From Mrakia gelida (Eukaryota; Basidiomycota; Tremellomycetes; Cystofilobasidiales; Mrakiaceae): a stretch of DNA of 64,000 bases. Positions 22,470 through 32,779 of this stretch are shown here, one piece after another. How positions within the stretch are numbered: position 1 is the stretch's first letter; each line of letters starts with the position of its first letter. A program made the translations under genes and the position numbers. Under the pieces are notes generated by a model. That model made no database searches, was not told where the DNA came from, and saw only the letters and a list, made by a program, of their open reading frames with translations. The stretch lies in contig BRON01000016.1 in the NCBI GenBank assembly GCA_024345305.1, positions 434,001 to 498,000 on the forward strand, written 5' to 3'.

Positions 22470-25464
22470 TCACCGCTTCCCAGCACCCGACGCGTCCTTC
22501 TTCTTCTTCCCGATCCCTCCCCACTCCTCTCGAACGAGGAGGAACAGCGCCGTCGCGCAGAGGACCTCCTTGAGCTGTTGCGGAGAGAGGAAGGGCATCT
22601 CGTTGAGGCCGGGGAGAGGGAAAGGGTTGAGAGGGAAGGGGGTTTTGAGTTGGGCGAGGACTGAACAAGGGGATTGAACGAGGACGACTTGGTCAGTTTT
22701 GATTCGCTCGAAGAAAGGAGAGGGATAGTATAACGAGACGAACCTTTAGGATGATGAGGAGCAGGACTGAGAGTACCAATCAACGACCTTTCCGACGGTC
22801 CAGAGGGAGGAGACCTGACGACGTAGCACATCCACGGAACTTCGCTGTCCTCCGGATCGACCTCCTCGTCGGCGTCAGTTTCGTGAGTCGAAGAGGGTTC
22901 CGTCTCGGTACCTCCTCCGTTCCTAGACTCGAACGACATTCGAATGTTGTTCTCTGAAGCTCCGGTGTTCGAGAGAGCGAGCGACGTTCTCGAAAGGTTC
23001 GGCGACGAGAGACCTGGGCCGAGGGAGGAGGGAGGGAGCTGGCCGCCGACGCTCGGTTGGAGAGCTCCGTTGTTCGACTTGAAAGCTGCTGACGATCCTG
23101 GAACGGGAGATCCTGCTCCGCTGGCTCGACGAGGATTGGTATGCCGTTTGCCTGTACGTCCTCGAATCCATTCGAAGCGAACGGTCGTGGTTCCGTTTTG
23201 AGCTTGCTGAACTCCCGCTCCGATGCTGAGAGCGTCCGAGAGACCAGCGAAGGTCCAACCATCGTCTCCTGCTGTCCATTTGGTGACGACCCAGCTGTAA
23301 AAAAAGAAGAGAGGAAAGTGAGAAGGAGGAAGGTCAGTCGAGAGTCTCGGATCGGACGCGTCTCGCGCTAACTCACATGTAAGCTGCTGGACGGGATCCA
23401 GGTGACTTCTCGTTGACAGGAAGAGGTCGAACGATAGGCTGAGTTCCGAGAGTAGGGTATCCGAGGTAAGGGAGAGGTCCGTGGATCGAGTCGACCTGGG
23501 CGATGTTGACGGAGGGAGCTGCGACGCTGCCGTTCGACGGACTTGGACTTCCTGGCACTCCGAGAGCTGCGAACGACTTGGTAGGACTGGCTGTAGGTGT
23601 GACGGAAGCTGCTGATGCTCCTGAGGGAGACTGAGGAGGAGGTTGGACGTTCTCTTTGCTCGCGAAGAGACTTCCGACCGATCCTGAGGGCTTGAAGAAC
23701 GACGAGAAGTCCGACGACGTTCCTCCTCCCGACTCCTTCTTCTTCGAACCTCCGAAGAACCGTCCAAACAACTTCTTGGGACCTGCGTGATCTTCTCCGT
23801 TGACTGCTGTTGCTTCGCTTGACGCAGCGGAGAGGATGGACTGGCGAGAGAAGACCTGATCGAGACTGGGTCGGCCGAGGTTGACTTCGGTCGGGAGAGG
23901 AATGAACTTGGAGGAGGGTGAAGGGTTGGTTGACGAAGGTGAGGAGATGACGGATGGCCAGTGTTCGTAAGGCTCGAGGAATCCCAGACGGTGAACGGCG
24001 ATACCTCGTTTGAGGAACTGAAGGAAGAGAAGAGGCGAGGTGAGCACAAGAAGCTAAAAGGAAAGCGACGCGACGAGCTCACCTTGACGAGTTTAGCGTC
24101 CGTTCCAGCATCAGACTGGGCAGTCAAAGGGAAGAGAGTGCGAGTGTCAGCGCGAGAAGAAGGAAATAAAGTGCGATTCGACGGTTGAACGTACGACGTA
24201 GGTCGTCATGACCGTCTAGAAAGAAAGAAAAGGGAGAGGATCGAAGGTCAGTTTCACGTCTTCTACTACCCGGGGCTCGATTCGACGAGAGCTGTACTCA
24301 CATGATGATTCAGGTTCCACAGAGGAGTGATCCTCTTCGTCGTACTCCCACTAGCAGTCGACGCGACGGTCCCCTGCGACGTGGCTGAGGTCGTGCTCCT
24401 CATCGAGGGCGACCGAGAGACTTGTCTCTCCATCCCTGCGTCTCCGATGACCTCCAAACCTCCTCTGTCCTCTCCATAGGCTGGTTCTGGTTCTAACGAC
24501 GGGTCGTTGAGGGAAGTGGTGGACTGGTGAGGCGAGGCAGTGAAGACGGGGGCGATGGTCGATGCTGTCGAGTGAGATCGAGCACCGCGGGTTCCGCTGA
24601 AGGTGCTTTCCTGTGAGTCGGATAAAGACGCAAGCGAAAGGAGAGTCAGAAGACGTAAGATGCTGAAGTCGCACGAGAACAGAGTTCTTAAAAAGAAAGG
24701 AGAGGAGAAGAGGGAGGAGCTTGGACCAGGCTCGATCCCTCGCGAAGAAGCAACGCAAGGGGCGAGCTCACGAGCTCGAGGGAGAGACTCACGCTAGCTG
24801 TACGAGCTTCACCTGTAGGATGAACGACGAGTTGACACTGGATGTTCATGGCGACCTTGCTCGAGATCGGGGGGCGAACAAAGATGAGAGTCTGTAGGAG
24901 GAGGGAAGGGAGGGAAGGGAGGAAAAGGTTTGGGTCAGCGAAGGAGAATCAGGGGCTGGGAAGGACCTGGAATGGGTAAGCTCATGCTCGCTCTGCTCGA
25001 CTTTTCCACCACTCTTCTCTTTCTCCCAGAGGAAGCCTTCTCCCAAGGGAAAGAAGAGAAAAGCTCGAGAGTGAAAAAGCTGAACTCGGGGAGGAGAAAG
25101 ACGCGGCCTCTCGTGCCCCTTCCCCGACTCGAGCGAGAGTGAGAGAGATGAGCTCATGCGACGAAGAGACGAACGAGCAACGTACCTCTGTAGGAGCTCT
25201 CGGTTTCTTCCTCCTTCTCCCTGAATCCGGTTCTCCTTCGTAGATCCCTGATCTGAATGAAGCCATGGAGAGCGGTCTTTCCTGAGTGCTTGGGAGTCGT
25301 GAAGAACTGCTGGCTTGAGTCGGGGGTCCTCCGTTGCTGCTCTGATGTTGTCGAGACTGCGGCCTAGAAGGTGGTGAGGAAGAGGGAGGCGAAGAGTTGC
25401 AAGGTTGAGGTTGGGTAGAGGATCGAGTTGGTGTTTCTGGTCTGAAGGTGGTGGTTACGGACAT
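22470..25464 (-). CDS. Unrecognised large fungal protein, mostly low complexity
   Basis: I do not recognise this protein. The start is MSVTTTFRPETPTRSS at 25464. A Ser/Pro-rich N-terminus is followed by a conserved-looking strand-rich block (TLIFVRPPISSKVAMNIQC, then LVVHPTGEARTAS). Further on come FLKRGIAVHRLGFLEPYEHW, a basic patch KKLFGRFFGGSKKKE and a block WVVTKWTAGDDGWTFAGLSD followed by TTVRFEWIRG. The final exon contains FPLPGLNEMPFLSPQQLKEV and ends KKKKDASGAGKR with TGA at 22472-22470. At least seven introns are present. The conserved blocks could form a beta-sandwich, but I have no family to name and assign no function. Confidence 0.6.
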
Positions 25465-25962
25465 GGTGGGAAAAAGATGAAGGAGGGAAGAGGCGAGGGG
25501 GGGGGGGAGGGGGATGGGGAGCTGAGGCTGCCGGGAGGAGGAGGGCACTGGAGGCCGTAACGAGGAGAGTGTTGCGGGAAGGAAGTTTTGATCCCTTGAG
25601 GAAGCGGGGAAGGGGTGACGGTTGAGTGTGAAGTTTGAGCTAGAGAGACGAAGCGAGCCCGCTGGTGACCGTTTTGAGGAAGAAGAAGGGAGGGAAGCGA
25701 ACCCAAGCTCGACCTCGTTCGATTTCCGCGGGAGAGATCAATCGGCAAACAAACACCTTGGCAAAAATTCAGAAATCGTCTTTCGCAAAACAGGCACGAT
25801 CTACCAGGCGATCTCTGTCCCTTGAGAGTGAAAATCTGAGGGAGAGAGTGGGTAAGCTCGGGCGAGGCGATTCTGTCATCAGCCGGGGACCGACCCTCTC
25901 CCGACGAGCGAGGTCAGCGAGTTGACCTTCAACTCCTTCCTTCCTTCTCCTTCCTTTTTGAG
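25465..25962. promoter_or_regulatory. Divergent intergenic region upstream of METTL14/KAR4-type gene
   Basis: These 498 bases lie between divergent start codons at 25464 and 25963. A G tract lies near 25498-25507. No clear TATA box or ACAAAGG element was noticed. Confidence 0.4.
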
Positions 25963-28699
25963 ATGGTCTCACCCTCCTCCAACCCCACATCAGCCCTTCT
26001 CCAGACTCACAGGGACCTCTTACGCAAGATCCACGACAACAGGAACGAGCGAGCTTCCGTCGTCGCTCCTTCAGAACACAAGCTTCCAGACCTCCCTGCT
26101 TCCCCTTCTCCTTCACCTCGTCCCTCATCGCCAGAAGCTCAGCTTCAAGTCGAGTCGACTTACGATGTCTCTCACGTTCCAGAAGCGAAGAGGAAAAAGT
26201 ACGAAGCTTACTATCCGACCTACTGGTGAGCTTGATCGTGAACGTTCTTACGAGAAAAGAGGAGGGGAAGGAAGAGTCGAGCTGACCTGATCGCCCTTGA
26301 TCCTCCGTCTTCTTTTCAACTTCAGCTGGGACGAAGAGACAATCAGGAACGATCTACCAGAGAGGTACTCTGTAGCAGGAGAGTGGGGAGGAAACTCGAT
26401 CCATGGAGCTGAGGAGGAGAAGCGATGCGAAGAGTAAGTCCTTCGATGTTGAGCTCGACCATCCCTCCTTCCTGAGCTCACTTCTCCCTGTTTCCCATCG
26501 TACTGACCTTTCGTCCATATCTCCCCTCTATCTCCTCTTATTCTGCAGATACCCTCGACAACGTCGCCTCTTAGCCTTGAAGTCCCAACTCCTTCTCTCC
26601 TACGCCCATCCTCCTCTCTTCCTTCCCATCCCTTCTCATCTCCTCATCACAGAAACTCCCGTCCCCAAACCCTCCGCTCTGCCACCAAAACCATCGAGTC
26701 CCACTACAGCTATGCTACCTCCACCTCCCATCTCGATGCCACCTCCTCCTTCACCACTCGCGACTCATCTCCTCCAGACCATCGGATCCAACGTTCGATT
26801 CGACTCGATACACATCACTCCTCCTCCAGAGATGCCCTGGTCGGAAGTCCTCGCTCTCCCAATTAGGCAGCTCTCGACGGAGCCTGGCTTTGTGTTCTTG
26901 TGGGTCGGGAAGGGGAATAAGGAGGGAGGGTTGGAGAAGGGGAGGGAAGCTTTGACGAAGTGAGTTCGCTTTTCTTTGCGAAGGTGCTCTCTCGTTTCGA
27001 ACGAGACTGAGCAAACGCTAATCCGACACCCGTTTGATCTGCTCTGCTAGATGGGGATTTAGGAAGTGCGAGGAGATCGTGTGGGTCAAGACCAATAAGA
27101 CGAGGGAAGGAGGACCTGGAGTGAGTCGCGACGTGACTTTCGTTCGAAGTCCTAACGCGTCGAAGTAGGAACTGACCTCTCCTTCTTCGTTCAACAGATC
27201 GATCCACCGACGGACTCAATCTTCCAGAACACTAAGGAGCACTGCCTGATGGGAATTCGAGGAACGGTCAGACGAGCGACGGACGGTTGGTTCGTGCACA
27301 CGAACGTGAGTTTCGTTCGATCTCTCAAACTCCACCGACATCTCGTTTCACTGACTTCGGTTCCCATCTTGATCACAGATTGACACCGATGTCATGGTCT
27401 GGGAAGGAGACGCCGAAGGTGCGCTTCCTCTTCGCGTTTCCCTCGTCGACGAGACCACACTGACCGCCTCGACGCATCTTTCCTCCAGATCCTCACCGGA
27501 AACCTCCCGAGATCTACTCCCTCATCGAGAACTTCTGCCTGGGACTTCGACGACTGGATCTCTTCGGCGACGGATCGAGAGCTCAGCCTGGCTGGGTCAC
27601 CGCTGGCTTCCCTTCGACCTCGCCTTCCTCGTCTCTCTCTGCTCGCTCGAATCCGCCCACCGTCGTCGCTAAACTCGAAGCCATGGTCGACTCGCCCGAA
27701 ACCTCTGATCCCACTACATCAGCTCCTCCGAAGGTCGTCGTCCAGAGGTTCAACAGGGACTCGTATCCAGCGCTCGTCACGGTCGACGGAAAGCACGTCC
27801 TCCCTTCGACGAACGGTTCGTTGTCTCTTCCTCTTCCCACCCTCCTCTTCACCCTTCCTGACCTCGAGCTTTCCTCTCTTCCTCTCTCATCCAGACATTG
27901 AATCCCTCCGACCCAAGTCTCCCAACAAAGGTCGCCCTCACTCCTCCCAATCCACCGCCTCCGCGACGCTCAACAACGGCGCGTCGAGAGCCTTGAACCT
28001 CCCTTCTCGCCCTGCCTCCTCGACGAACCTTCCTCCGATCAACAACCCTTACAACAACACGGTCGGGGGCTTTCCAGGTGGGATGATGATGCCGAACGGG
28101 ATGGTTGGCGGTGGCTTCGGGATGGGCGACTTCTCGGGAGGAGGGGGGCAGGGAGGAGCGATGGGCGGGATGGGGATGGGGATGATGGGAGGAGGAGGCA
28201 TGATGGGAGGTGGGATGACACCTCAACAGCAGCAACAGCAGATGATGATGTTCCAGCAGCAACAACAACAACAACAGCAGCAGCAGCCTCAGCCTCAGCA
28301 GTTCGTCGGCGGAGGTCAACAACAACAGTTCTTCGGCGGCGGAGTCTTCTTCCCTCAGCAGCAACAGCAGCAGCCCTCCTTCGTTCCCCAGCAAAACTTC
28401 AGCCAGCAAGCCTTCCAGCAGCAGCAATCTCCTCCTCCGAACCTCTACCAGCAGCAGCTCCAGCAACAGCAGCAGGCTCAACACCAACAGATGCTTCAAG
28501 AGCAGGCGATGATGCAGCAGATGATGAGTTCGTCCTTCTCTCCTCTTCTCGTCGACCTTCTCTCGATCTCATACTGACTCTCTTCTCGGTCTCGTCTCTC
28601 GCTCGAACAGTGATGGGTCAGTTTCCTGGGCAGGGAGGATTCGGAGGAGGTGGTGGTGGGTTCAACCAAGGCGGGCAGGGAGGAGGGTACGGAGGTTGA
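25963..28699 (+). CDS. MT-A70 family protein, METTL14/KAR4 type, with Gln/Gly-rich C-terminal extension
   Basis: METTL14/Kar4 proteins are the non-catalytic partner of the mRNA m6A writer, and yeast Kar4 also acts in mating and karyogamy. The start is [20 protein letters not shown] at 25963. Family blocks are [107 protein letters not shown] and PGWVTAG. The catalytic DPPW of METTL3/Ime4 is not seen; the equivalent region reads ITPPPEMPW. Beyond about residue 400 the protein carries an unusual tail of Met/Gly repeats then poly-Gln (about 28080-28530), ending [14 protein letters not shown] with TGA at 28697-28699. It sits 409 bases from a pheromone gene. Confidence 0.9.
28230..28530 (+). repeat. 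CAG/CAA repeats encoding poly-glutamine
   Basis: An imperfect run of CAG and CAA codons encodes Gln tracts of up to about 11 residues within the C-terminal tail of the METTL14/KAR4-type protein. The mixed codons argue that the tract is maintained as protein rather than being a pure microsatellite. Confidence 0.85.
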
Positions 28700-28937
28700 G
28701 AGCGAGCTGGCTGGGGTTTTGACGATCTTAACGAACGATGACGACATGGCTTCTTTCAATCTTGCGAGTGGTTGGAGTCGCGAGGACGGGAGGGAAGAGC
28801 AGCAAAGCGTTGGGCTTTGAGATGAGGACGCGTCGAGTCGAGTATCGTTCGTTGACGAAGGTGACTTCCTTTCGTCTCGACTCATCAGATGTTTCAGGCG
28901 CTTTCAGGACTATCTTTCAGGAGTCAGGGAGTTCGTT

Positions 28938-28969
28938 GCAAACATAAATATCCCGAATCCAGCAGGTCT
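28938..28969 (-). promoter_or_regulatory. Conserved pheromone-gene 3' block, copy 2
   Basis: In gene sense it reads CCTGCTGGATTCGGG then ATATTTATGTTT. It lies downstream of the class B pheromone gene at 29108-29233. Confidence 0.75.
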
Positions 28970-29107
28970 AGCTCCAACGACCCCCGACGAAAGCGAGGTC
29001 AAGCCAAAGAATCATCTGCGAAAGAAACGAAAGAGAGAGAGAGGTCAGCTTCGAGCTCGAGTTGCGAGAACCGAAGAGGAGGAGATATAAACTCACGAAG
29101 ACTCGAT

Positions 29108-29233
29108 TTAGGCGATGATGCATCCGTAGAATCCAGACGAGGAGCAGACAGCCTTAGCCTCGACGGAGGGAGCGGTGGTGGTCTCAGCGGCGGAGGCGAC
29201 GAAAGGAGAGAAGATGGCAGAGAAGGCGTCCAT
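29108..29233 (-). CDS. Lipopeptide mating pheromone precursor, class B
   Basis: The precursor has 41 residues. The N-terminus is MDAFSAIFSPFVASAAETTT and the C-terminus is AVCSSSGFYGCIIA with CaaX box CIIA. It differs from the 15.2 kb copy at a Thr-to-Ser change near residue 9 and in the CaaX box. A short intron lies just after the stop (donor GTGAGT near 29093), then the shared 3' block. It is divergent from the class A copy at 29760, and the two start codons are 526 bases apart. The basal element is CATAAAG instead of TATAAAG (29341-29335 on the minus strand). Confidence 0.9.
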   Translation of the reverse strand: MDAFSAIFSPFVASAAETTTAPSVEAKAVCSSSGFYGCIIA

Positions 29234-29759
29234 GTTGAAGTTAAGAGGAGAGGGTTTGGGGTTGAGGAGTGAAGGAGAGGAGTGAAGTGAAGGTAGTGGT
29301 TGGAGGATAAGAAGAGGAGAGCGCGAGCTCGAGTCTTTATGGGGATTTCGAGCTCACCGAGAGGACGTTGTTCTCGTCGATAACAGCATTGAAACGAGTA
29401 AAGAGGGGTCAAAGGCGAGGGTGCTCGGCAATGAAGAGGAAAGAGAGCGAGTCAAAGGGAGGAAGGTCGATCGACGCGTTCAGCCCCGTGTTTCAGCGCG
29501 AGCTTCCTTTGTTCTCCTTCTTTCTCGTCTTCTTCCGGCGATTTTCGTCCTGTATCGTATGTCAATTCTAGAAGCTTCTTCTCCTGATCGTTTCGGCTCT
29601 CTTTTCGTCGGCCCTTTGTGCAGAGGGGCCAACAAAGGGAAAACGAAGCACTATAAAGATCCGAGGTCGAGAGACTCTCTTCACCTCCAACCAACACTTC
29701 CAACTCCTCTCTTCACTCCTTCCTCTACCCACCTTCCTTTCAAACCCCTCACTCTCAAC
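29234..29759. promoter_or_regulatory. Divergent pheromone promoter 1
   Basis: Both pheromone genes of the pair share this region. The 13-base motif AGCCCCGTGTTTC lies at 29482-29494. ACAAAGG-type elements lie at 29506-29513 (reverse), 29612-29619 (reverse, CACAAAGGG) and 29632-29640 (forward, ACAAAGGGA). A TATAAAG box at 29652-29658 serves the right gene. ACAAAGGG is the pheromone response element bound by HMG regulators such as Prf1 and Mat2 in other basidiomycetes. Confidence 0.8.
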
Positions 29760-29885
29760 ATGGACGCCTTCACCGCTATCATCTCTTCTTTCGTCGCCAC
29801 CGCCGCGGTCGAGTCCACCAACTCCCCCGTCGAGGAGGCGAAGAGGTCGACCGGAGCCAACGCTCTCATGTGTATCATCGCCTAA
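29760..29885 (+). CDS. Lipopeptide mating pheromone precursor, class A
   Basis: The 41-residue precursor begins MDAFTAIISSFVATAAVEST and ends KRSTGANALMCIIA, with CaaX box CIIA. Likely processing is farnesylation of Cys, removal of IIA, methylation, and N-terminal cleavage near the Lys-Arg/Ser-Thr region. The last step is inferred from position only. The TATA box is 102 bases upstream of the ATG. The stop (29883-29885) is followed by an intron in the 3' untranslated region at 29894-29971 and a weaker version of the shared 3' block near 30016-30045. The nearest downstream gene is STE3. Confidence 0.92.
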   Translation: MDAFTAIISSFVATAAVESTNSPVEEAKRSTGANALMCIIA

Positions 29886-30015
29886 AAAGTCTTGTGAGTT
29901 TCCAGTCCTTCCCTTTCACTTCACCCCTTCGCTCTTGTGCTGACCCTCGGTCTCCTTTCGCTTCCTCTCAGTCGACTTTGATGAGTTTGCTGGGTTGTAG
30001 GGAGACTCAGGAGCT

Positions 30016-30045
30016 TCGCTGGATTCGGAGCTTATTTATGTGTTC
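30016..30045 (+). promoter_or_regulatory. Conserved pheromone-gene 3' block, copy 3 (divergent)
   Basis: The sequence GCTGGATTCGGAGCTTATTT followed by ATGTGTTCGG matches the block after the other pheromone genes but with several mismatches. It is the most diverged of the seven. Confidence 0.55.
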
Positions 30046-30599
30046 GGCCCTCTACTTTCTTCTGCGAAAGTTCTCATCCTCTCATCACTTTCTCGGCGGA
30101 TTGGAGTCGAGATGCGAACGAGCATCCGTCGTCGACCAAAGTCGACGCGTCCGATCACTTCATCTCGTCCCCTTTTGCGTCCACTCTGGCGCCTCATCGA
30201 TCGCACTCGAGGAAGATACTGGAATCAGGCCCTCTCCGGTTTCATTGATCTCGCTTCACCTCAACAGTTGACTTTGCGAGCTCGCGATCGCGACGCGTGT
30301 GGCTCGTACTGTTGTGAAGAGAAAGGAGCGTCGAGCTGGTCGGCGAGAAAGATCAATTTGGAGATACAGGAAATCAATTAAGCCGACTCTGAAGATGGGG
30401 AGAACAACGACGCAGCAGGTTGGAAGAGAGTCGAGAAGCAGCAGAGGAGGAGGGGAAGGGTCGGTTGGTTCAGGGTCGATCTACAGGAGATGAAGCAGAG
30501 AACAATGTGAAAAGGAGCGATGGAAGATGAGTATGAGCGGAAGGCGCTCGCTCTGCAAGGGAGATACATAGGAGACGCGCGTACATAACAAGCATGGTT

Positions 30600-30862
30600 C
30601 AAGGCAACAAAGGGAGGAAAGCAGGAGGAGGAGGAGGTCGAAGCTCGCGCTCGAAGCGGACGAGGAGCAAGCAGCTTTGCTGCTGAGCCTTGGCTGAGCG
30701 AAGTACATGAAGCTGAGATCATTTTGTTTCGGAAATGGTCTCCCTATATATGAAGAAGTCTCGGTAACAAAGGATATGGCATCCGAGACGGTGAAAGAAA
30801 GAATCACTCGAAGCGGAATCAAAGAGGCGATCGAGCTGCGACCTCCCCTTGTTCTCTTTGTT
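30600..30862 (+). promoter_or_regulatory. STE3 promoter with pheromone-response-like elements
   Basis: ACAAAGGGA at 30607-30615 is an exact match to the pheromone response element known from smut fungi. A second site ACAAAGGAT lies at 30767-30775, and a reversed CTTTGT at 30856-30861. A TATATA run at 30745-30750 may be the TATA box. These sites lie 130-380 bases before the receptor ATG and match those of the pheromone promoters. Confidence 0.65.
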
Positions 30863-30988
30863 CTGTCCGTTTCATCCTCAACCTCCTCCAACTTTCACAA
30901 TGGAAGCTGACCTCTTTTGACCTTCAACCACCAGCATCCTCTCTAGCATACACACAGCTCTTCCACCTCCTCCACTCCTCCCCTCGCT

Positions 30989-32392
30989 ATGCACGACACC
31001 CTCTTCATCGTCTACGCTGCCGTCGCCTGCCTCCTCCTCCTTATCGCTTCCCCTCCTCACTGGCGCTCAGCAAACGTTGGAGCTATCTGTCTCGTCGTCT
31101 GGGCCTTCGTAGGGTCTCTGGGATACTTCGTCAACGCCATCGTCTGGTGGGACAACGTTGAAAATCCCTCGCCTGTCTGGTGCGACATCTGTGAGCTCGA
31201 CCGCTCCTTCCTTCCCTCCCTCTGTTTCTCGAGCTCACTCCTTCTTCTTCTCGCTGCTTCAGGGACCAAAATCAGCGTCGCCCTCACCACTGGTATTGCC
31301 TCAGCATGCGTAGTCGTCAACCGTCGCCTCAAAATCATCTCGTCGGCAAGAAGATCGTCACTTTCCCCCTCAGAGCGTCGATGGAGTTTCTGGATCGACG
31401 TCGCCATCGGAGTCGTCCCTCCTGTCTTCGTTATGGCGATTTCCTACACCGTCCAGGGAAACCGATTCGACATCAGGGAGGGATCGGGATGCATTCCTGC
31501 TACCTACACCGATTGGAAGGCCATCCTTGCGATCTATGTCCCTCCCCTGCTCCTCGGAACGGTCTCGTTCGTCTACGGAGGTTCGTCGTCGCTTCCTTTC
31601 TTTCTCTACCCGCCTTCTCCTCGAGCTAAACTTTCCTCGCTTTGTTCCGCAGGTCTCTCCATCTTCAACTTCACCTCCCGTCGTCGTCAGTTCCAATCGG
31701 TCCTTCAACAATCCGGAGGAGGTCTCAACACGTCGAGGTTCGCTCGGCTCATCGCTCTCTCCTCCTTCGAAATGTTCCTCTCGGTCCCGCTCACGGCTTG
31801 GAGCATCGCCTACACGGTTCAAATCGCTCTTCAACCAAGTCTCAGCTGGAGCGACACCCACGCCGACTTCTCTCAAGTTTACGTCTTCGACGAGGCGGAC
31901 ATCCTCGCCAGTCCTCAGATGACCAGTGTCAACGGTCTGCAGCAGTGGATTCCGGTATTCGCAGCCTTCGCCTACTTCTGCTTCTTCGGAGTGCAGGAGG
32001 ACGCGTTGGTCTCGTACTGGTCTCTGGTGAATCGATTGAGGGGGGTGAAGTTTGGAAAGAAGTCCGGATCAGTCGCGTGAGTTCTCTCTTTCTTTCTTTT
32101 CTCCTCCTCGCCTTCCGGACGACCATTCTGACCTCAGCTATCTCTTCGACCTCTCTATAGCTCAACCAAACTCGAAACCGACGACTTCCTTCGCGTCCCT
32201 CAGCTCGGAAACACCATCGGTCCCGTCAGCCCAACCAACCCTGGCTTCCCAAATCGTTCGGCGGAGGATCTTGAGAAGGGAGGACTCTCGTTGACGGTCA
32301 CGGAGGATGGAGAGAAGGATCAGTCGCTGGGGTTCGGGCACAAGAAGTCGGGGATAGCGGTGAGGGTAGAGCGTAATATTGTCGAGGAGTAG
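30989..32392 (+). CDS. STE3: Pheromone receptor, Ste3 family (class D GPCR)
   Basis: Ste3 receptors sit in the plasma membrane, bind farnesylated pheromones and signal through a G protein to the mating MAPK cascade. The ATG at 30989 starts MHDTLFIVYAAVACLLLLIA, helix 1 of seven. Helices 2 and 3 follow (GAICLVVWAFVGSLGYFVNA; ISVALTTGIASACVVVNRRL), with the family text WWDNVENPSPVWCDIWTK between them. The Trp-rich middle (RRWSFWIDVAIGVVPPVF), SRFARLIALSSFEMFLSVPL and WIPVFAAFAYFCFFG complete the set. Introns are at about 31191-31262, 31581-31652 and 32077-32160, giving roughly 391 residues. The C-terminal tail is short and charged, ending VERNIVEE. Its ligand specificity cannot be read from the sequence. 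Confidence 0.94.
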
Positions 32393-32779
32393 CTTTCGTT
32401 TTCCGTCGTCGGTTGTTTGCTTCGTTCTCGTTTCTCGTTCTCCTTGCTTAGCTTCGCTTTCGTCTTTTTGTCTGTCTTTCTTCATGTTTTTGGTTATAGT
32501 TGTTTGCCACGCATATATACTACTTAGTAATCGGCCGATATCTTATCCGCGTTTCGTTCTTATCATCCTCGAGGAGAGAAGAGGAAACTCGCTCGACGCG
32601 TCTTCCGCTTCCTTCCTTTCCCCTGCTTTATCAGCTCGTCTGAGCATTGATCTCTTCTTCGACCAGAATCGGGCGAGATGAAGATCTGAAAGTTCTCGAC
32701 TTTCGAAAGGCTAGGCAGAGAGTGGCGTCAAGTCATAAATACGAAACCCGTCGTTCCTTCTTCCCTCTCGAAACGAATC
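32393..32779. other. Convergent intergenic region STE3 / POP2
   Basis: These are 3' flanks of converging genes. T-rich sequence follows the STE3 stop. No additional feature was seen. Confidence 0.4.

Noticed and set aside
20035..25464. The two unrecognised minus-strand genes as HD1/HD2 homeodomain mating genes.
   Set aside because: They are tandem rather than divergent, and no WFxNxR homeodomain helix 3 is present in either.
25490..25515. G-rich run as a telomere, origin or CRISPR-like repeat.
   Set aside because: It is a simple homopolymer with no spacing pattern. CRISPR arrays are not expected in a fungal nuclear genome and none was seen.
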